From contig NZ_JAQOMS010000002.1 of assembly GCF_028401425.1 (NCBI RefSeq), positions 2,976,001 through 3,040,000 of the forward strand: DNA of 64,000 nucleotides, read 5' to 3'. The position numbers and the translations under genes were made by a program. Of the stretch, positions 33,047 through 43,935 are shown piece after piece; the stretch's first letter is position 1, and each line of letters begins with the position of its first letter. The notes under the pieces are model-generated. The model was not told the origin of the DNA. It did no database searches and saw only the letters and a program-made list of their open reading frames with translations. The stretch is from Psychrosphaera algicola (GTDB taxonomy: Bacteria; Pseudomonadota; Gammaproteobacteria; Enterobacterales; Alteromonadaceae).

Positions 33047-34530
33047 ATGGAAAAAAACAGTAGTTATGCCGTAATTGACTTAGGGTCAAATAGCTTTCAT
33101 ATGATGATAGCTCAGGTGGTTGCTGGTAGTGTTCAGATTATTGGCCGGGTGAAACGTAAAGTTCGCCTAGCCTCTGGTCTTGACGAAAATCTCATTTTGT
33201 CTGACGAAGCAATGCTAAGAGGTTGGGAATGTCTCGACCTTTTTGCTGAGCGACTTCAAGATATCCCCATTAATAATATCCGCATTGCCGGAACTGCTAC
33301 ACTTAGACTCGCTACAAATGTTTCTGTTTTTTAGATAAAGCCGAACAAATTTTAGGTTTGCCAATAGAAATTATATCTGGTGAACGCGAAGCGCAAATTA
33401 TTTACAAAGGTGTTGCTTACACATCAAGTCGAAAAATACGCCGTTTGGTTATTGATATTGGTGGTGCTAGCACTGAGTTAATCGCAGGCGATGGAGATAC
33501 TCCTGTAATATGTAAAAGTTTGAATGTCGGGTGTGTCACCTATTTAGAGCGTTACTTCCCGGGTGGTTACCTTTCAGAAACGAATTACACTAATGCTATT
33601 GCAGCGGCTGAGTTAGAAATTTCGACGATTCGCGACCTCTATAAAGATTTTAACTGGAACGAAGAAGTTGGCGCGTCGGGTACGGTGCAAGCCATTCAAG
33701 AAATTCTAATCCATCAGGGGCACGACGAAATCATTACGCTGGAAAGGCTTGTCGCTATCATGCAGCAGTCTATCACCTACGGTATTATTGATAATCTGAC
33801 TATCCCCGGTTTAGTTAAAGACCGTCGCATGGTATTTCCAAGTGGTGTATCGATATTGATCGCAATCTTTAGACAACTTAACTTGACCGGAATGACACTG
33901 GCCGGTGGGGCGTTGCGCGAAGGTCAATTGTATTCGATGTTACCTGAACTGACAAAAATGAATGTTCGCAATAGGACAATCGAAAGTGTCATGACACGTT
34001 ATCATGTCGATAAAGAGCATGCTAAACGAGTTGCAGAGTTGTCGATAAATTTGGCTAAACAAACCGAACCCAGTTGGGATCTGCAACAATTCGAAGCGCT
34101 AGACATATTGCGAGCAGCAGCTATGGTCCATGAAGTGGGATTACAAGTCGCCTATAAAGGTCAGCAACTGCACTCAAGTTACATACTGGCAAACACCAAT
34201 TTACTAGGTTTTACCGAAGCGCAGAAAAAATTACTCACTTCTTTGGTGTTAAACCATAGGGAAGACATAGATAAAGACTCGCTTTATAAGCAAAGTTCAA
34301 CGTCAGTGTTACTTGCATGTCGTTTAGCTCGTATATTGAGGTTAGCGGTTATTTTGGCGCTCAGACGAGCAGACGAAGTTTTACCTGCAGTTGAAATTGT
34401 TGTAACCAATGAAGATATCGCGCTCAAATTGCCTAAAAACTGGTTGGATAACAATCCACTTAGTAAAGCAGAACTGAACCAAGAAGCGGGTTCACAAGCT
34501 GAACTAGGATGGAAATTATTTCTGGATTAA
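33047..34530 (+). CDS. gppA: Guanosine pentaphosphatase/exopolyphosphatase GppA-Ppx, frameshifted
   Basis: A phosphatase of the sugar kinase/Hsp70/actin fold, acting on pppGpp and polyphosphate and so tied to the stringent response. N-terminal phosphate loop AVIDLGSNSFHMMIA, second phosphate loop VIDIGGASTELIAGD, ATLRLATN helix and a C-terminal HD-like helical domain. One T is missing in the T-run near 33330, splitting the first 95 codons from the rest. Located directly after rhlB as in E. coli and Shewanella. Confidence 0.93.
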
Positions 34531-34552
34531 AGACATATACATAAATGAGTAC

Positions 34553-34588
34553 AAAAAACCGAAATCAAATTTCTGACTTCGGTTTTTT
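34553..34588 (+). terminator. Terminator of rhlB-gppA
   Basis: Arms AAAAAACCGAA and TTCGGTTTTTT with a 14-base loop; downstream T-run. Confidence 0.85.
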
Positions 34589-34699
34589 AGGTTTTTAATT
34601 TGTTGTTAATAAACAGGATAAGCCCTAAATCGCACGTCCTTTTTGTTTAAGTGCATTAATTGAAGGCTAATCAATCAAGAATTAGGCTTATTGCCGAAC

Positions 34700-35706
34700 T
34701 TATTCGTTTAACCAAATCGCGGCTCTTTTGGCAAAGTAGGTTAATATCCCGTCTGCACCAGCGCGTTTAAATGCTAGTAAGGATTCCATCACAGTTTCTC
34801 GTTCAGACAACCAGCCATTTTGAATTGCCGCCATGTGCATGGCATATTCACCACTGACTTGATAAGCATAAGTTGGTACTTGGTACGTGTCTTTTACGGC
34901 TTTTACGATATCAAGATAAGGCATGCCCGGTTTAACCATAACCATATCAGCACCTTCTTCAAGGTCTTGGGCGACTTCACGCAAAGCTTCATTACAATTA
35001 GCAGGGTCCATTTGATAGGTCTTTTTATCTGCACCTTTGAGATTACCAGCAGAACCTACGGCGTCTCTAAAGGGCCCGTAATAATTAGATGCGTATTTTG
35101 CCGAATACGCCAAAATAGAGGTGTTGTGATATCCGGCAATTTCTAATGCGTCTCTTATTTCCCTATTCGACCATCCATCATATCGCTTGGTGCAACTACA
35201 TCCGCTCCAGCTTCAGCATGCGACAGTGCTTGTTTGACTAAAATTTCAGTAGTAATGTCGTTAAGGACATAACCGTTGTCGTCGATGATGCCGTCTTGGC
35301 CATGGATTGTGAATGGATCTAATGCAACGTCGGTAATAACGCCTAGTTCAGGGCAGGCTGATTTGACAGCGCGAACCGCTTTTTGAGCCAAACCCTCTGG
35401 ATTATATGCCTCTTCAGCCATAACTGATTTTATAGATTGCGGTGTTACCGGAAAAATCGCAATGGCCGGTATGCCCAACGAAACTAATTCTTTTGCTTCA
35501 TTAACGAGATGATCAATGGTCATGCGTTCTATGCTAAGGCATCGAATCGATAGTTTCTTTTTGTCTGTCCCATCCAATATAAACATCGGATATATTAAGT
35601 CATTTGTAGTTAATACGTGTTCACGCATAAGTCGACGTGAAAAATCATTTTTACGCATTCTGCGCATTCGCGTAAATGGAAATGCACCTAAATCATTGTG
35701 TGGCAT
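34700..35706 (-). CDS. hemB: Delta-aminolevulinic acid dehydratase HemB, frameshifted
   Basis: Condenses two aminolevulinates to porphobilinogen. Starts MPHNDLGAFPFTRMRRMRKN at 35706. The metal region reads DVALDPFTIHGQDG rather than the three-Cys zinc site, marking a magnesium/Pseudomonas-type enzyme. The catalytic lysines lie in AYSAKYAS and MVMVKPG. One A is missing in the run near 35160; the flanks join as MDGRIGKIRDALEIAGYHNTS. Full length about 336. Its start overlaps the end of the upstream GGDEF gene by 14 bp, so the two are probably cotranscribed. Confidence 0.94.
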
Positions 35707-36983
35707 TAATATTTTCCTCTGAATTAAATATGATAACTCGATTTCGCCCCGTTTCTTTGGCCTGATATAAGGCGTCATCGGCTTGACCAATAATATCCTT
35801 TGGGCTCATCGAATGAGTTGCATCGGTAAAACCTACGCCAAAACTTGCATTACAACTTACGGGGCCTTTTTCACTATTAATCGCAAGTTGAGAAATCTTT
35901 ATTCTGATTTTTTCTGCAAGGGCAAATGCTCCCAGCTTTTCAGTATTTGGCAAAATGAGTGCAAACTCTTCGCCACCGTAGCGGAATACTTCGTCGGTTG
36001 AGCGCTGCAAGGTTTCTGCGGCGGTGAGCGCAACGCTTCTAATAACTTCATCGCCGATCAAATGCCCGTAGGTGTCGTTAACTTTTTTAAAGTGGTCTAT
36101 GTCAAACATAACTAAAGATAGCGGCAGTTGTTCACGTCTGGAACGGCGTAGTTCCGCTAAAATGCGTTTATCAAAATGCCTGCGATTATGGATACCGGAT
36201 AAAGCATCTAATGTATTTAGTTTTTCTAATTCGTGATTTTTCTCTTTCAGTTCACGTAGGGTAACTTGCATCTCAAAATTTTGATCGGCTAGTGTTTTAT
36301 TTAGTTGATCAACCGTTTCTTCATCCGGACCAGAGCCGTTTGAGGTTGTTTGCTGCCAGTAGTTTTCAACTACATAATAAATGATGGCAAACATCCAAAG
36401 AGTTTGCGGCGTTAAATTCGATTGCAGGTTTGCAGCGAGAAAAATAACCGTATAAAGCACAGAAACAATGAGTAAAGAAAGTGGAATGTAATGTGTTTTT
36501 GGTGTTTCAAAATGGATGTTGGCATTTTCAAAAGCAAATAAAAGATAGCTTAATAGAGACGTTAAAAAGACAAAGGTTAGTATCAACAGAAATACGCTTG
36601 GCGGCGCAATAAAAGTAGTAAGCGGAGTTAATATGGTAAAACTACAGGAAAGCTTGAGAAGCAAAGTTATGCGGGGGAAATGTCCTGACCTAAAGATAAG
36701 TAGCAATACAAAGTAATTAAGTTAAATGCGAATAACGCCAAGGATGCATAAATAGTAATGACTTGAGAAATGGTATCAGACCCTAAACTCAGGGAATTAT
36801 CGAGGTTCAAACTTAAAGTCATCAGCATTAGAGAAAGTAAAAAGCCGCTTTGTAAGCCATTTACTATTGATTTTTTTGGATGGCGATGATGCCGTTAAAT
36901 AACATGGAGCCGATGATAAGCCCCATCCAAATATACGCTAAAGGAGATAACTGATAAATTTCAAATATCGGGTTATTGAACAT
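35693..36983 (-). CDS. Membrane diguanylate cyclase (GGEEF), frameshifted
   Basis: Starts at ATG 36983 (MFNNPIFEIYQLSPLAYIWMG) and has several N-terminal membrane helices spread over three frames because of two single-base errors (near 36872 and 36695). A coiled-coil linker (VTLRELKEKNHELEKLN) leads into a GGDEF domain: DALSGIHNRRHFDKR, MFDIDHFKKVND, RYGGEEFALILP and the inhibitory I-site RSTD five residues upstream. An active c-di-GMP synthase with product inhibition is expected. The sensory part resembles no family I can name. It overlaps hemB downstream. Confidence 0.87.
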
Positions 36984-37159
36984 AAATTAAATTTGGTTCA
37001 TTAAATTAGCTGAATTCCCTATGGATCCAAGTTGAGTCTACAGCGCAAAATATAAATATAACGCTAAACCGAATAACTTCCATCCCAATATTTTTGTTAT
37101 CTTTTAACCTAACGCAAATTTTAACGATACGTCGACGCCACCAAGCATTTTATTTAATA

Positions 37160-37663
37160 CTATTTTAGGCGTTTTATCTTGTATTGATTATTTGAATTTG
37201 CTTTTTTAAGGGTGAATGAGCCCAATATTGCACGTTCTATAACAATGACTTCGTTTGCCTTTAGTTTAAGCCTGTCCGTTGTGGTCTGTTTCCAAATTTG
37301 ACCATTATCTAAATAAATCTTTAAATGGCCATATGCCGTTTTTTTGACTTTAGTTACGGTAGCGGTAATTTGTTCTGCAGATTGTTCGTCCAAATATTGC
37401 TTGTGTTCGAGGCCAAATTTACTGTTAGCTGACTTTTTAGGCGCTTGTTTTACTGCCTCGTCGCTGTGAGCTACTTTGCCTTTGCTAGAAAAAACACGAT
37501 CTGCCAATTTGTCGTAACAATTGAGTCGTTTGATATCTGCTTTGATGCTGTTGCATGCGGCATAGTCTTTATTAGAAATACCCGCAGCATTAGCAGAAAA
37601 TACTGAAGTTACTGCTATTAATGTGAGTAGGAAAATAGAAAACTGCGTTTTACTTGTTGTCAT
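37160..37663 (-). CDS. Secreted protein of unknown function, Cys-pair N-terminus
   Basis: 167 residues with a signal peptide (FSIFLLTLIAVTSVFSANAAG). The mature N-terminus has CNSIKADIKRLNCYDKLAD, a Cys pair and RLxCYD pattern seen in several periplasmic families (including the type VI-associated VasI group), then a Lys/Ser-rich linker and a small beta domain with VKKTAYGHLKIYLDNGQIWKQ. Its start overlaps the tatC stop by 14 bp, so it is translationally coupled to the Tat operon; export through Sec rather than Tat is suggested by the absence of a twin-Arg. Function not known. Confidence 0.75.
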   Translation of the reverse strand: MTTSKTQFSIFLLTLIAVTSVFSANAAGISNKDYAACNSIKADIKRLNCYDKLADRVFSSKGKVAHSDEAVKQAPKKSANSKFGLEHKQYLDEQSAEQITATVTKVKKTAYGHLKIYLDNGQIWKQTTTDRLKLKANEVIVIERAILGSFTLKKANSNNQYKIKRLK

Positions 37664-38393
37664 CTTGTTCTCGCTTTTTATTTACAATCGTCGCCATAAT
37701 TAGCCCAAGCTCGAATAACATCCACATTGGAATTGCCAGTAATGTTTGGCTAATAACATCCGGAGGAGTGAGCAACATTCCAAGTATAAAGGCACCTACG
37801 ACAACATAAGGTCGTTTTGTTTTTAGTGTTTCTACATCGGTGATCCCAGCCCAACAAAGGACAAAAACAACGATTGGAACTTCAAATGCGAAACCAAATG
37901 CGATAAATATTTTAAGAATAAAATCCAAGTAACTGCTTATATCGGTCGCTATCGTAATACCTTCTGGGGCTACGCTGGTAAAGAAAGCAAAGGCGAGCGG
38001 AAAGACAATAAAATAGGCAAATGCAATACCACTGTAAAAAAGAAAAACAGAGGAAAATAAGATAGGCGCAGCGAGTTTTTTCGTGACTATATAAACCCGG
38101 CGCAATAAATCCCCACATTTGATGCAGCAAATACGGGAACGCCGCAACGATGGATAACATGAAAGCAAGTTTAAATGGCGTTAAAAATGGTGCAGCAACA
38201 TCGGTTGCAATCATACTTGCACCCTCAGGCAAAACATCAATTAAAGGCGCCGCAATTTGGGTATATATCTCGTTTGCAAACACAGCCAACACGGCAAAAC
38301 ACAAAGAACGGCAACAACGCTACGAATTAACCGTTGTCGAATTTCTATTAAGTGCTCAATGATTGGGGGTTTTTCAGTCTTTTCTGTTGTCAT
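37650..38393 (-). CDS. tatC: Sec-independent translocase subunit TatC, frameshifted
   Basis: The six-helix core receptor that binds twin-arginine signal peptides. N-terminus EKPPIIEHLIEIRQRLIRS (family EHLxELRxRL), the FKLAFMLSIVAAFPYLLHQMWGFIAPGLYSHEK segment split over 38095-38190, PLAFAFFTSVAPEG and TPPDVISQTLLAIPMWMLFELGL. Two homopolymer errors: a T near 38303 and an A near 38097. Full length about 248. tatB overlaps upstream and the Cys-pair protein downstream. Confidence 0.95.
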
Positions 38394-38699
38394 CAGACTT
38401 ATCTTTTTGGTGCTCAACATTAAGCGGTTGGTTTACGCTTTCTGCCGCTTTGGTAAGCTCATCTACAGATTTCTGTAGTTCGGGGAAAGGCTATCCAATC
38501 CTTGCTGTTCAGCCTTTTTGAGGTTTTCATGGAGCTCGTGCACTCGTAATTGCTCGTTTACTTCCGCACTAAAGCTCTGTGTCATTTGTGACAACTGCCG
38601 TTTGAACTGCACTACTTTACGCATAGCAGCTGGCAAGCGATCAGGCCCTAACACAATTGTGCCAACAACCGCGATGAGAATCAGCTCCCAGAATCCCAC
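38374..38699 (-). CDS. tatB: Twin-arginine translocase subunit TatB, frameshifted
   Basis: GTG start at 38699, overlapping the tatA stop. A short N-terminal helix (GFWELILIAVVGTIVLGPDRLP) with the conserved Glu and the G-P hinge precedes an amphipathic, charged helix. One C is missing from a run near 38485; the corrected tail (SPELQKSVDELTKAAES...) runs to a TGA at 38374 inside tatC. About 108 residues. Confidence 0.93.
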
Positions 38700-38919
38700 T
38701 AGTCTTTTTCACTTTTTCTTTGTTGGTTTCAACAAACTCAGCATCTTTCTTTTCGTCAGTTTTATCTTCAACTACGGGTTCGTCAGAAACAGAATTTTTA
38801 AATCCTTTAACGGCAGAGCCAAGATCGCTTCCTAATGATTTCAATCTCTTAGTGCCAAATAATAAAATTACAATTACCAAAACGATCAGTAATTGCCAAA
38901 TGCTAATTCCACCAAACAT
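38699..38919 (-). CDS. tatA: Twin-arginine translocase subunit TatA
   Basis: Pore-forming subunit. Begins MFGGISIWQLLIVLVIVILLFGTKRLKSLGSDLGSAVKGF with the FGT hinge and amphipathic helix. The written frame runs on to 38641 through tatB; restoring one A near 38705 gives KVKKD and a TAG that overlaps the tatB GTG, the expected length of about 73 residues. First gene of tatABC. Confidence 0.94.
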
Positions 38920-39031
38920 GTAACGCCCCTTTTAAACAATTACTGCTATTATAAAGTCATAAGTGCTCAAATTCATACCCTTATATCACATTAAAACGAT
39001 GCAATCGGTCGAGGAACAGGATGCCTACAAA

Positions 39032-40189
39032 ATGTACGGGAAATTAATCACTAATATTTTAATATTTGTGAGTTTGATATTCGAAGTTATGGCTACGGAA
39101 TTGCCTTCAAGTCCACAACAAGATATCTGCAAAGGCAGTGATGATACGGTCTCGTCGGTAAAAACTGAATCGAAAGAAAATACTAACGCTCCCAGTCCTC
39201 AATGCGTCAATCAATCACTACCTCCGCCGGTCGAAAATAAAACAGATAAAGATATAACCGAATTAGAAAAAGAGCTCGAAGAAAAACGACTAAAAGTATT
39301 GTTTGTCGATGTTAATACGGTGATGGAAACTGTCGGCGATACTATGGATTGGACGGCAAACTGGGTTGATGGTTATTTTGCAAATGGTAAGCCCGGAAGC
39401 GACAAAGCAAAAGCCTGGGGCCATGTTGTTATGGGTTGGGAACCACGCGATGGTGAGTGGGGAAATTTTCCCGTTAAATTTAAAGTAAGAGCCAAACTTC
39501 CTAATCTAAAGGATCGTGTCGAATTAATTTTAACTGACGATGAGCAAGATGATTTTAAAAATTTACCCTACGAATCTGTTCGTCCCGATGCGTACAAATC
39601 GAGTGAGCGTTCTTTAGGTGCCGCGATTCGTTTTCTACATTCAGTATCGGAGGATATCAGTACATCTTCTAGATTAGGGTGGGGTGACAACCAACTTTAC
39701 GCCCGTTCGCAAATGTCCTATCGTAAGAAGTTTTTTAAGGACAAAGTGTCGTTAACGCTTCAACCCTCTTTAGAATATTATGTGAGTGACGGTTGGGGTA
39801 GTCGCTTTCTAATCGACACTGGATTAGAAGTCAGTCCCATTAATGAACTTCGTTTAAACTATTCTATTCGTGACTTACAAACCTATGAAAGCCCAGAATG
39901 GCGTTCGGGTTTGTATTCAATTACGGCAGTGAGTGACAAGTCTGTCGTGATCGTTGGCTTATCTTCGGTTGGTGTTGTAAAGCCGAAATACGCTCCGGAG
40001 TTTTACAAATTTAGTGTTCGTTACCGCAGAAAAGCTATCCGGAGTTGGATATTTTTTGAAGTCGAACCGTTCCTAGAGTTTAGTCGTGAACCGGATGTTG
40101 ATAGTTTAGTCTCTAAGCATGGTTATACCGAATTCCAACGAGACATCGGCATAACCCTTAGATTTGAAGTGCATTATGGATTTTTGTAA
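39032..40189 (+). CDS. Unknown envelope protein, probable outer-membrane barrel
   Basis: About 385 residues. The start at 39032 is chosen because it begins a signal-like helix (MYGKLITNILIFVSLIFEVMA); upstream in-frame starts exist at 38999 and 38963. Then a Ser/Pro/Thr-rich linker with two Cys, a short coiled coil (ELEKELEEKRLKVL) and a C-terminal half rich in alternating strands (SYRKKFFKDKVSLTLQPSLEYY, RDIGITLRFEVHYGFL) ending in an aromatic pair, as in barrel proteins. It lies between tatA (divergent) and ubiB (convergent). No known family recognised. Confidence 0.6.
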   Translation: MYGKLITNILIFVSLIFEVMATELPSSPQQDICKGSDDTVSSVKTESKENTNAPSPQCVNQSLPPPVENKTDKDITELEKELEEKRLKVLFVDVNTVMETVGDTMDWTANWVDGYFANGKPGSDKAKAWGHVVMGWEPRDGEWGNFPVKFKVRAKLPNLKDRVELILTDDEQDDFKNLPYESVRPDAYKSSERSLGAAIRFLHSVSEDISTSSRLGWGDNQLYARSQMSYRKKFFKDKVSLTLQPSLEYYVSDGWGSRFLIDTGLEVSPINELRLNYSIRDLQTYESPEWRSGLYSITAVSDKSVVIVGLSSVGVVKPKYAPEFYKFSVRYRRKAIRSWIFFEVEPFLEFSREPDVDSLVSKHGYTEFQRDIGITLRFEVHYGFL

Positions 40190-40206
40190 TGAATGATCTG
40201 CAATGA

Positions 40207-41865
40207 CTAGCGGTTTTTAATGAAAACCCGATAAGCAAAGTAGATAACTGCAAGGCCCAAAAATCCACTTAACCCAAACCACAGTTGATTGTCGAATTTG
40301 GCAAACAACGCTGTGAGTAACAAAGATAAACTCGATAGTGAAAATAACGTGAGGTCTTTCACAAATTGTTTGTGTCCATTTTGCGCTATCTGATATTCGC
40401 TAATGAGTTGTTGCTGTAATGTGGGTAACTGCTTAATGCTAGTTAAACTTGCGTGTACTAAATCTGGTAAACCTGGGGCCTTTTCAATCCAATAAGGCGC
40501 ATTTGATTTAATTTGTTTCCACGCTGATTTAAAGCCAATTTGCTGATTAACCCAGTCTTCTAAAAATGGTTTTGCGGTTTGCCACAAATCAAGTTGCGGA
40601 TAAAGTTGTCTTCCTAGCCCTTCAACATACAACAGTGTTTTTTGCAGCAAAACGAGTTGTGGTTGTACTTCCATTTCAAACTGTCTTGCGGTGTCGAATA
40701 AACCGATTAACACTTGAGCAAAAGATATTTGGTCCAGAGGTTTATTAAAGATAGGTTCGCAAACCGTGCGTATTGCCATCTCAAATTGTTCGACATTCAC
40801 ATGCGCTGGAACCCAGCCAGATTCAACATGCAATTGAGCAACTTTTAGATAATCACGGTTAAAAAATGCGACAAAATTTTCAGCAAGATAGCGTTTGTCA
40901 CCAGAATTTAAGGTGCCCATGATCCCAAAGTCGATTCCGATGTATTGTGGATTTTCAGGAGTTGTCTCAGCAACAAAAATATTACTAGGGTGCATATCGG
41001 CATGGAAAAAACTGTCCCGAAACACCTGAGTAAAAAATACGCTCACGCCTTTTTCTGCAAGTCGTTTTAAATCTGTATTTTGGCTTTTTAGTCGCTCAAC
41101 ATCAGAGACCGGGATGCCATAAATACGCTCCATAACCAGCATGTTTTTACGGCAATGTTCACTGTAAATTTCTGGAATATAGAGGTCATCAGATTGTTCA
41201 AAATTTCGTTTTAACTGCTGACCATTTGCGGCTTCTTGCGCGAGGTTTAATTCACTATGTATGGTTTTTTCGTATTCTTCTATGACTTCTAAAGGGCGTA
41301 AACGAACGCCGTCTTTTAAATAACGTTTAACAAGACCCGCAGCGAGTTTCATCAAGCTAATATCGGCTTCAATTTGCTGCGTAATACCGGGTCTAATGAC
41401 CTTTATTACAATATCTTTTGGCTGTTGGTCAACGAGTAGTGTTGCGGCATGAACCTGAGCAATAGACGCTGTTGCTAACGGTGTGGTTTCAAAGGTTTCA
41501 AAGCGTTGGTGGATATCGTCGATGCCAAGTGCCTGACAAATGATGTGTTTTGCTTGTTCGCCGTCAAAGGGAGCGATTTGATCCTGCAGTTTTGATAACT
41601 CAACACTAAATTCGTCAGACAATAAATCTTTGCGAGTGGATAACATTTGCCCAAGCTTAATCCAAACTGGGCCAAGAGATTCAAGGGCCAGTCTAATATT
41701 GTATGCGTTGGCTGATTTTTGTTTGGTTTTTGGATACCAGAAAAACACCAAAAGAATTAGCTTGATATACCAAGGACGGAGATGCTTTGGAATGCCGCTA
41801 AACAAGCGATAGTACAAAGCGGTATGGAATATAAATGCCAAGCGGCTTAAGTTCGAGAGTTTCAA
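40207..41865 (-). CDS. ubiB: Ubiquinone biosynthesis protein UbiB (ABC1/ADCK-like kinase)
   Basis: 552 residues and intact. An atypical kinase needed for aerobic ubiquinone synthesis. It has the family KxGQ motif (VWIKLGQMLSTRKDLL), the Ala-rich loop (ATASIAQVHAA), the catalytic FHADMHPSNIFV and the metal-binding GIDFGIMG. Two C-terminal membrane helices (LTLFSLSSLSLLLTALFA and GLAVIYFAYRVFI) anchor it. ATGA overlap with ubiJ upstream. Operon order ubiE-ubiJ-ubiB is standard. Confidence 0.97.
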   Translation of the reverse strand: MKLSNLSRLAFIFHTALYYRLFSGIPKHLRPWYIKLILLVFFWYPKTKQKSANAYNIRLALESLGPVWIKLGQMLSTRKDLLSDEFSVELSKLQDQIAPFDGEQAKHIICQALGIDDIHQRFETFETTPLATASIAQVHAATLLVDQQPKDIVIKVIRPGITQQIEADISLMKLAAGLVKRYLKDGVRLRPLEVIEEYEKTIHSELNLAQEAANGQQLKRNFEQSDDLYIPEIYSEHCRKNMLVMERIYGIPVSDVERLKSQNTDLKRLAEKGVSVFFTQVFRDSFFHADMHPSNIFVAETTPENPQYIGIDFGIMGTLNSGDKRYLAENFVAFFNRDYLKVAQLHVESGWVPAHVNVEQFEMAIRTVCEPIFNKPLDQISFAQVLIGLFDTARQFEMEVQPQLVLLQKTLLYVEGLGRQLYPQLDLWQTAKPFLEDWVNQQIGFKSAWKQIKSNAPYWIEKAPGLPDLVHASLTSIKQLPTLQQQLISEYQIAQNGHKQFVKDLTLFSLSSLSLLLTALFAKFDNQLWFGLSGFLGLAVIYFAYRVFIKNR

Positions 41866-42464
41866 ACTGACTTCCTAAATTGAGTGAACATTGAGAATAA
41901 ACGCTCAGTTTGAGCATGCAAGTTGTCGACGTCTTCAATAAATTGGTTTATTTCAATGTTATCTGGCGTGACTTTGAGTTCGTCGGTCAAGGCGGAAGCA
42001 ACTGTGTAATCAATATCGGCAAGCTTGCGGGCAAGTAATTGGTTTAATTTGATGATGACACTTGCAACACGGTGTGCAAGGGCATCACCTAAATATGTCG
42101 ACAACCACTCTTGCCAATCTATGTTGCTTTCAATTAATAAATTTGAATAGGCCTGTGCAATTCCAAGGTCACCCTCAAGTTCGAGTTCATCCGATTTGAT
42201 GAGTTTGGTCAGCACCGAGGCATCGGATAACGATTTTAATTTATCGAATTTTGTACGGACGGTGCAGTCGCTACCTTCAGCATTGGTCATTAACTTAATT
42301 TGGTTATTAATGACCAACAAACTCAGTGACAGTTTTAAATCGGTTAACGTAACAGTGAATTTTTTGTTTTCTAACTTAGCCAGTTTTTGCTTTGCATTGT
42401 AGTCGTAACCGAGTGCTTCGTTCAGCGCCGGTTCAATAATCATAAAGGCAGCATTTAACAGCAT
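41862..42464 (-). CDS. ubiJ: Ubiquinone biosynthesis accessory factor UbiJ (SCP2 domain)
   Basis: 200 residues and intact. An N-terminal SCP2-like lipid-binding domain (VTLTDLKLSLSLLVINNQIKLM...DCTVRTKFDKLKSL) precedes a C-terminal helical part that pairs with UbiK in the Ubi complex. The stop overlaps the ubiB start, and ubiE ends two bases before its ATG. The protein scaffolds hydrophobic ubiquinone intermediates; called by context and SCP2 pattern. Confidence 0.9.
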   Translation of the reverse strand: MLLNAAFMIIEPALNEALGYDYNAKQKLAKLENKKFTVTLTDLKLSLSLLVINNQIKLMTNAEGSDCTVRTKFDKLKSLSDASVLTKLIKSDELELEGDLGIAQAYSNLLIESNIDWQEWLSTYLGDALAHRVASVIIKLNQLLARKLADIDYTVASALTDELKVTPDNIEINQFIEDVDNLHAQTERLFSMFTQFRKSV

Positions 42465-42466
42465 AG

Positions 42467-43228
42467 TTAGAATTTAAATCCTTTGTGTAACGCGACAATA
42501 CCGCCGGTTAGGTTTGAATAATTGACTTGGTCAAAGCCCGCGCTCTGCATCATCGTTTTAAGTGTTTCTTGATCCGGGTGCATTCGAATCGACTCAGATA
42601 GGTACAAATAGCTTTCTTTGTCATTGGCAATTAATTGGCCAACGTTAGGTAAAATGTTAAACGAATAAAAGTCATATACCTTGCTTAACCACTCTTGGTT
42701 TGGCTTAGAGAACTCAAGTACTAATAATCGTCCACTAAGGCTTTAATACGCGATAAATCGATTTAAGCGCTGCGTCTTTGTCAGTTACGTTACGTAAACC
42801 AAATGCAATAGTAACAATGTCGAATGTATTGTCGGCGAATGGTAATGCCTCTGCATTTGCTTGAATGTATTCTACGTTGCCAACAACGCCTAAGTTTTCG
42901 AGCTTTTCACGACCTACTTTAATCATTGAGTCGTTTATGTCGGCTAAAACGACTTGGCCGTTTTCACCAACGATTTCGCTAAATTTACGTGTTAAGTCAC
43001 CAGTACCACCGGCTAGATCGAGTACCTTGTTTGCGGGCGCACTGCACTAGCATCAATTGTAAAGCGCTTCCAAACCCGATGAATTCCCATCGACATTAAA
43101 TCGTTCATAATGTCGTATTTCGCCGCGACAGAATGAAAAACATTTGCGACTAGGTTTTGCTTGTCATTTTTGTCTACAGTTTGGTAACCAAAATGGGTTT
43201 TTTCTTCGGATTTAAATTCTGAGGTCAT
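42467..43228 (-). CDS. ubiE: Demethylmenaquinone/ubiquinone C-methyltransferase UbiE, frameshifted
   Basis: A SAM-dependent methyltransferase shared by ubiquinone and menaquinone synthesis. N-terminus KTHFGYQTV...KVFHS-type segment, motif I VLDLAGGTGDLT, motif II ALPFADNTFDIVTIAFGLRNV and GGIVALHKGFKF at the C-terminus. Breaks near 43028 and near 42740 (an extra T after VLKP) split it into three. The corrected protein is about 253 residues. First gene of ubiE-ubiJ-ubiB. Confidence 0.94.
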
Positions 43229-43383
43229 TGATTTTTGCGTACTGTTTTAATTGAATGAAGCTAGTTTACTGAATTGTGTAGGCGAAACCAAAGAAAAAAT
43301 CAGAATATCGAATTGTAGAATACTTAACCAAATCTAATTTCTTTGCTAGACTGACAAAATAATAACAATAAAAAAAGCACCTT

Positions 43384-43887
43384 ATGCGCATACTTATTTT
43401 TATCGTGTCATTGATTTACACCATGAACCTTGCCGATGCCAGTCAGCAAGCGCTTTTGCGTGTTCAGTGGCAACAATTAGAATTGCAAAAACACACTTTA
43501 GATAAAAATCAAAAACTCAGTCGAGTTCAGGCGCTGACTGCTCAAATTCAATCCAATAACTTAAATGCTACTCATGTTTCGCAACTCTATAACGATGTTT
43601 TTGAAACGGGAACGGCGAATGACGCTGAATTAGCATTTATGAAATGGTCGATGTTATCTCAACTAGGCTTTGACTCATCTGCTTTTCGGTTGGTCTATTT
43701 AAATCAAAATAATCATAATCAAGTAGCCTTATTATTTAACAGTAGTGATGGCGCTCGTATTTTGCTTCGTGACCAAGTATTAGATAAAGCTGAATTTAAT
43801 GAACATTTAAATTTACAACACTTGTCGGTGGTATCTGTAATCGACCCTGCGTCGGTGCATTTTAGTCGTGCTGGAACTCGAATTTAA
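43384..43887 (+). CDS. LapG-like transglutaminase-fold protein lacking the catalytic Cys and His
   Basis: 167 residues and intact, with a signal peptide (MRILIFIVSLIYTMNLADA). The layout follows LapG, the periplasmic protease governed by c-di-GMP through LapD: an N-terminal W/L helix region, a helix where LapG has GDCEDYAIAKYFSL (here TANDAELAFMKWSMLSQLG) and FRLVYLN where LapG has LRLTYVKA. The catalytic Cys aligns with Asn/Ala and the HMVL His is replaced (NQVALLF), so it should not cleave. It precedes a LapD-like gene by 48 bp, the usual LapG-LapD pairing. Assignment is by eye and needs structural comparison. Confidence 0.5.
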   Translation: MRILIFIVSLIYTMNLADASQQALLRVQWQQLELQKHTLDKNQKLSRVQALTAQIQSNNLNATHVSQLYNDVFETGTANDAELAFMKWSMLSQLGFDSSAFRLVYLNQNNHNQVALLFNSSDGARILLRDQVLDKAEFNEHLNLQHLSVVSVIDPASVHFSRAGTRI

Positions 43888-43935
43888 TAGTGAATTGTCG
43901 CTGAATTGTTATTTGTGATCTTTTGAGGTGTTGAA

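Noticed and set aside
43384..43887. Active LapG protease
   Set aside because: The Cys and His expected at the aligned positions are absent, so only a LapG-like fold is proposed.
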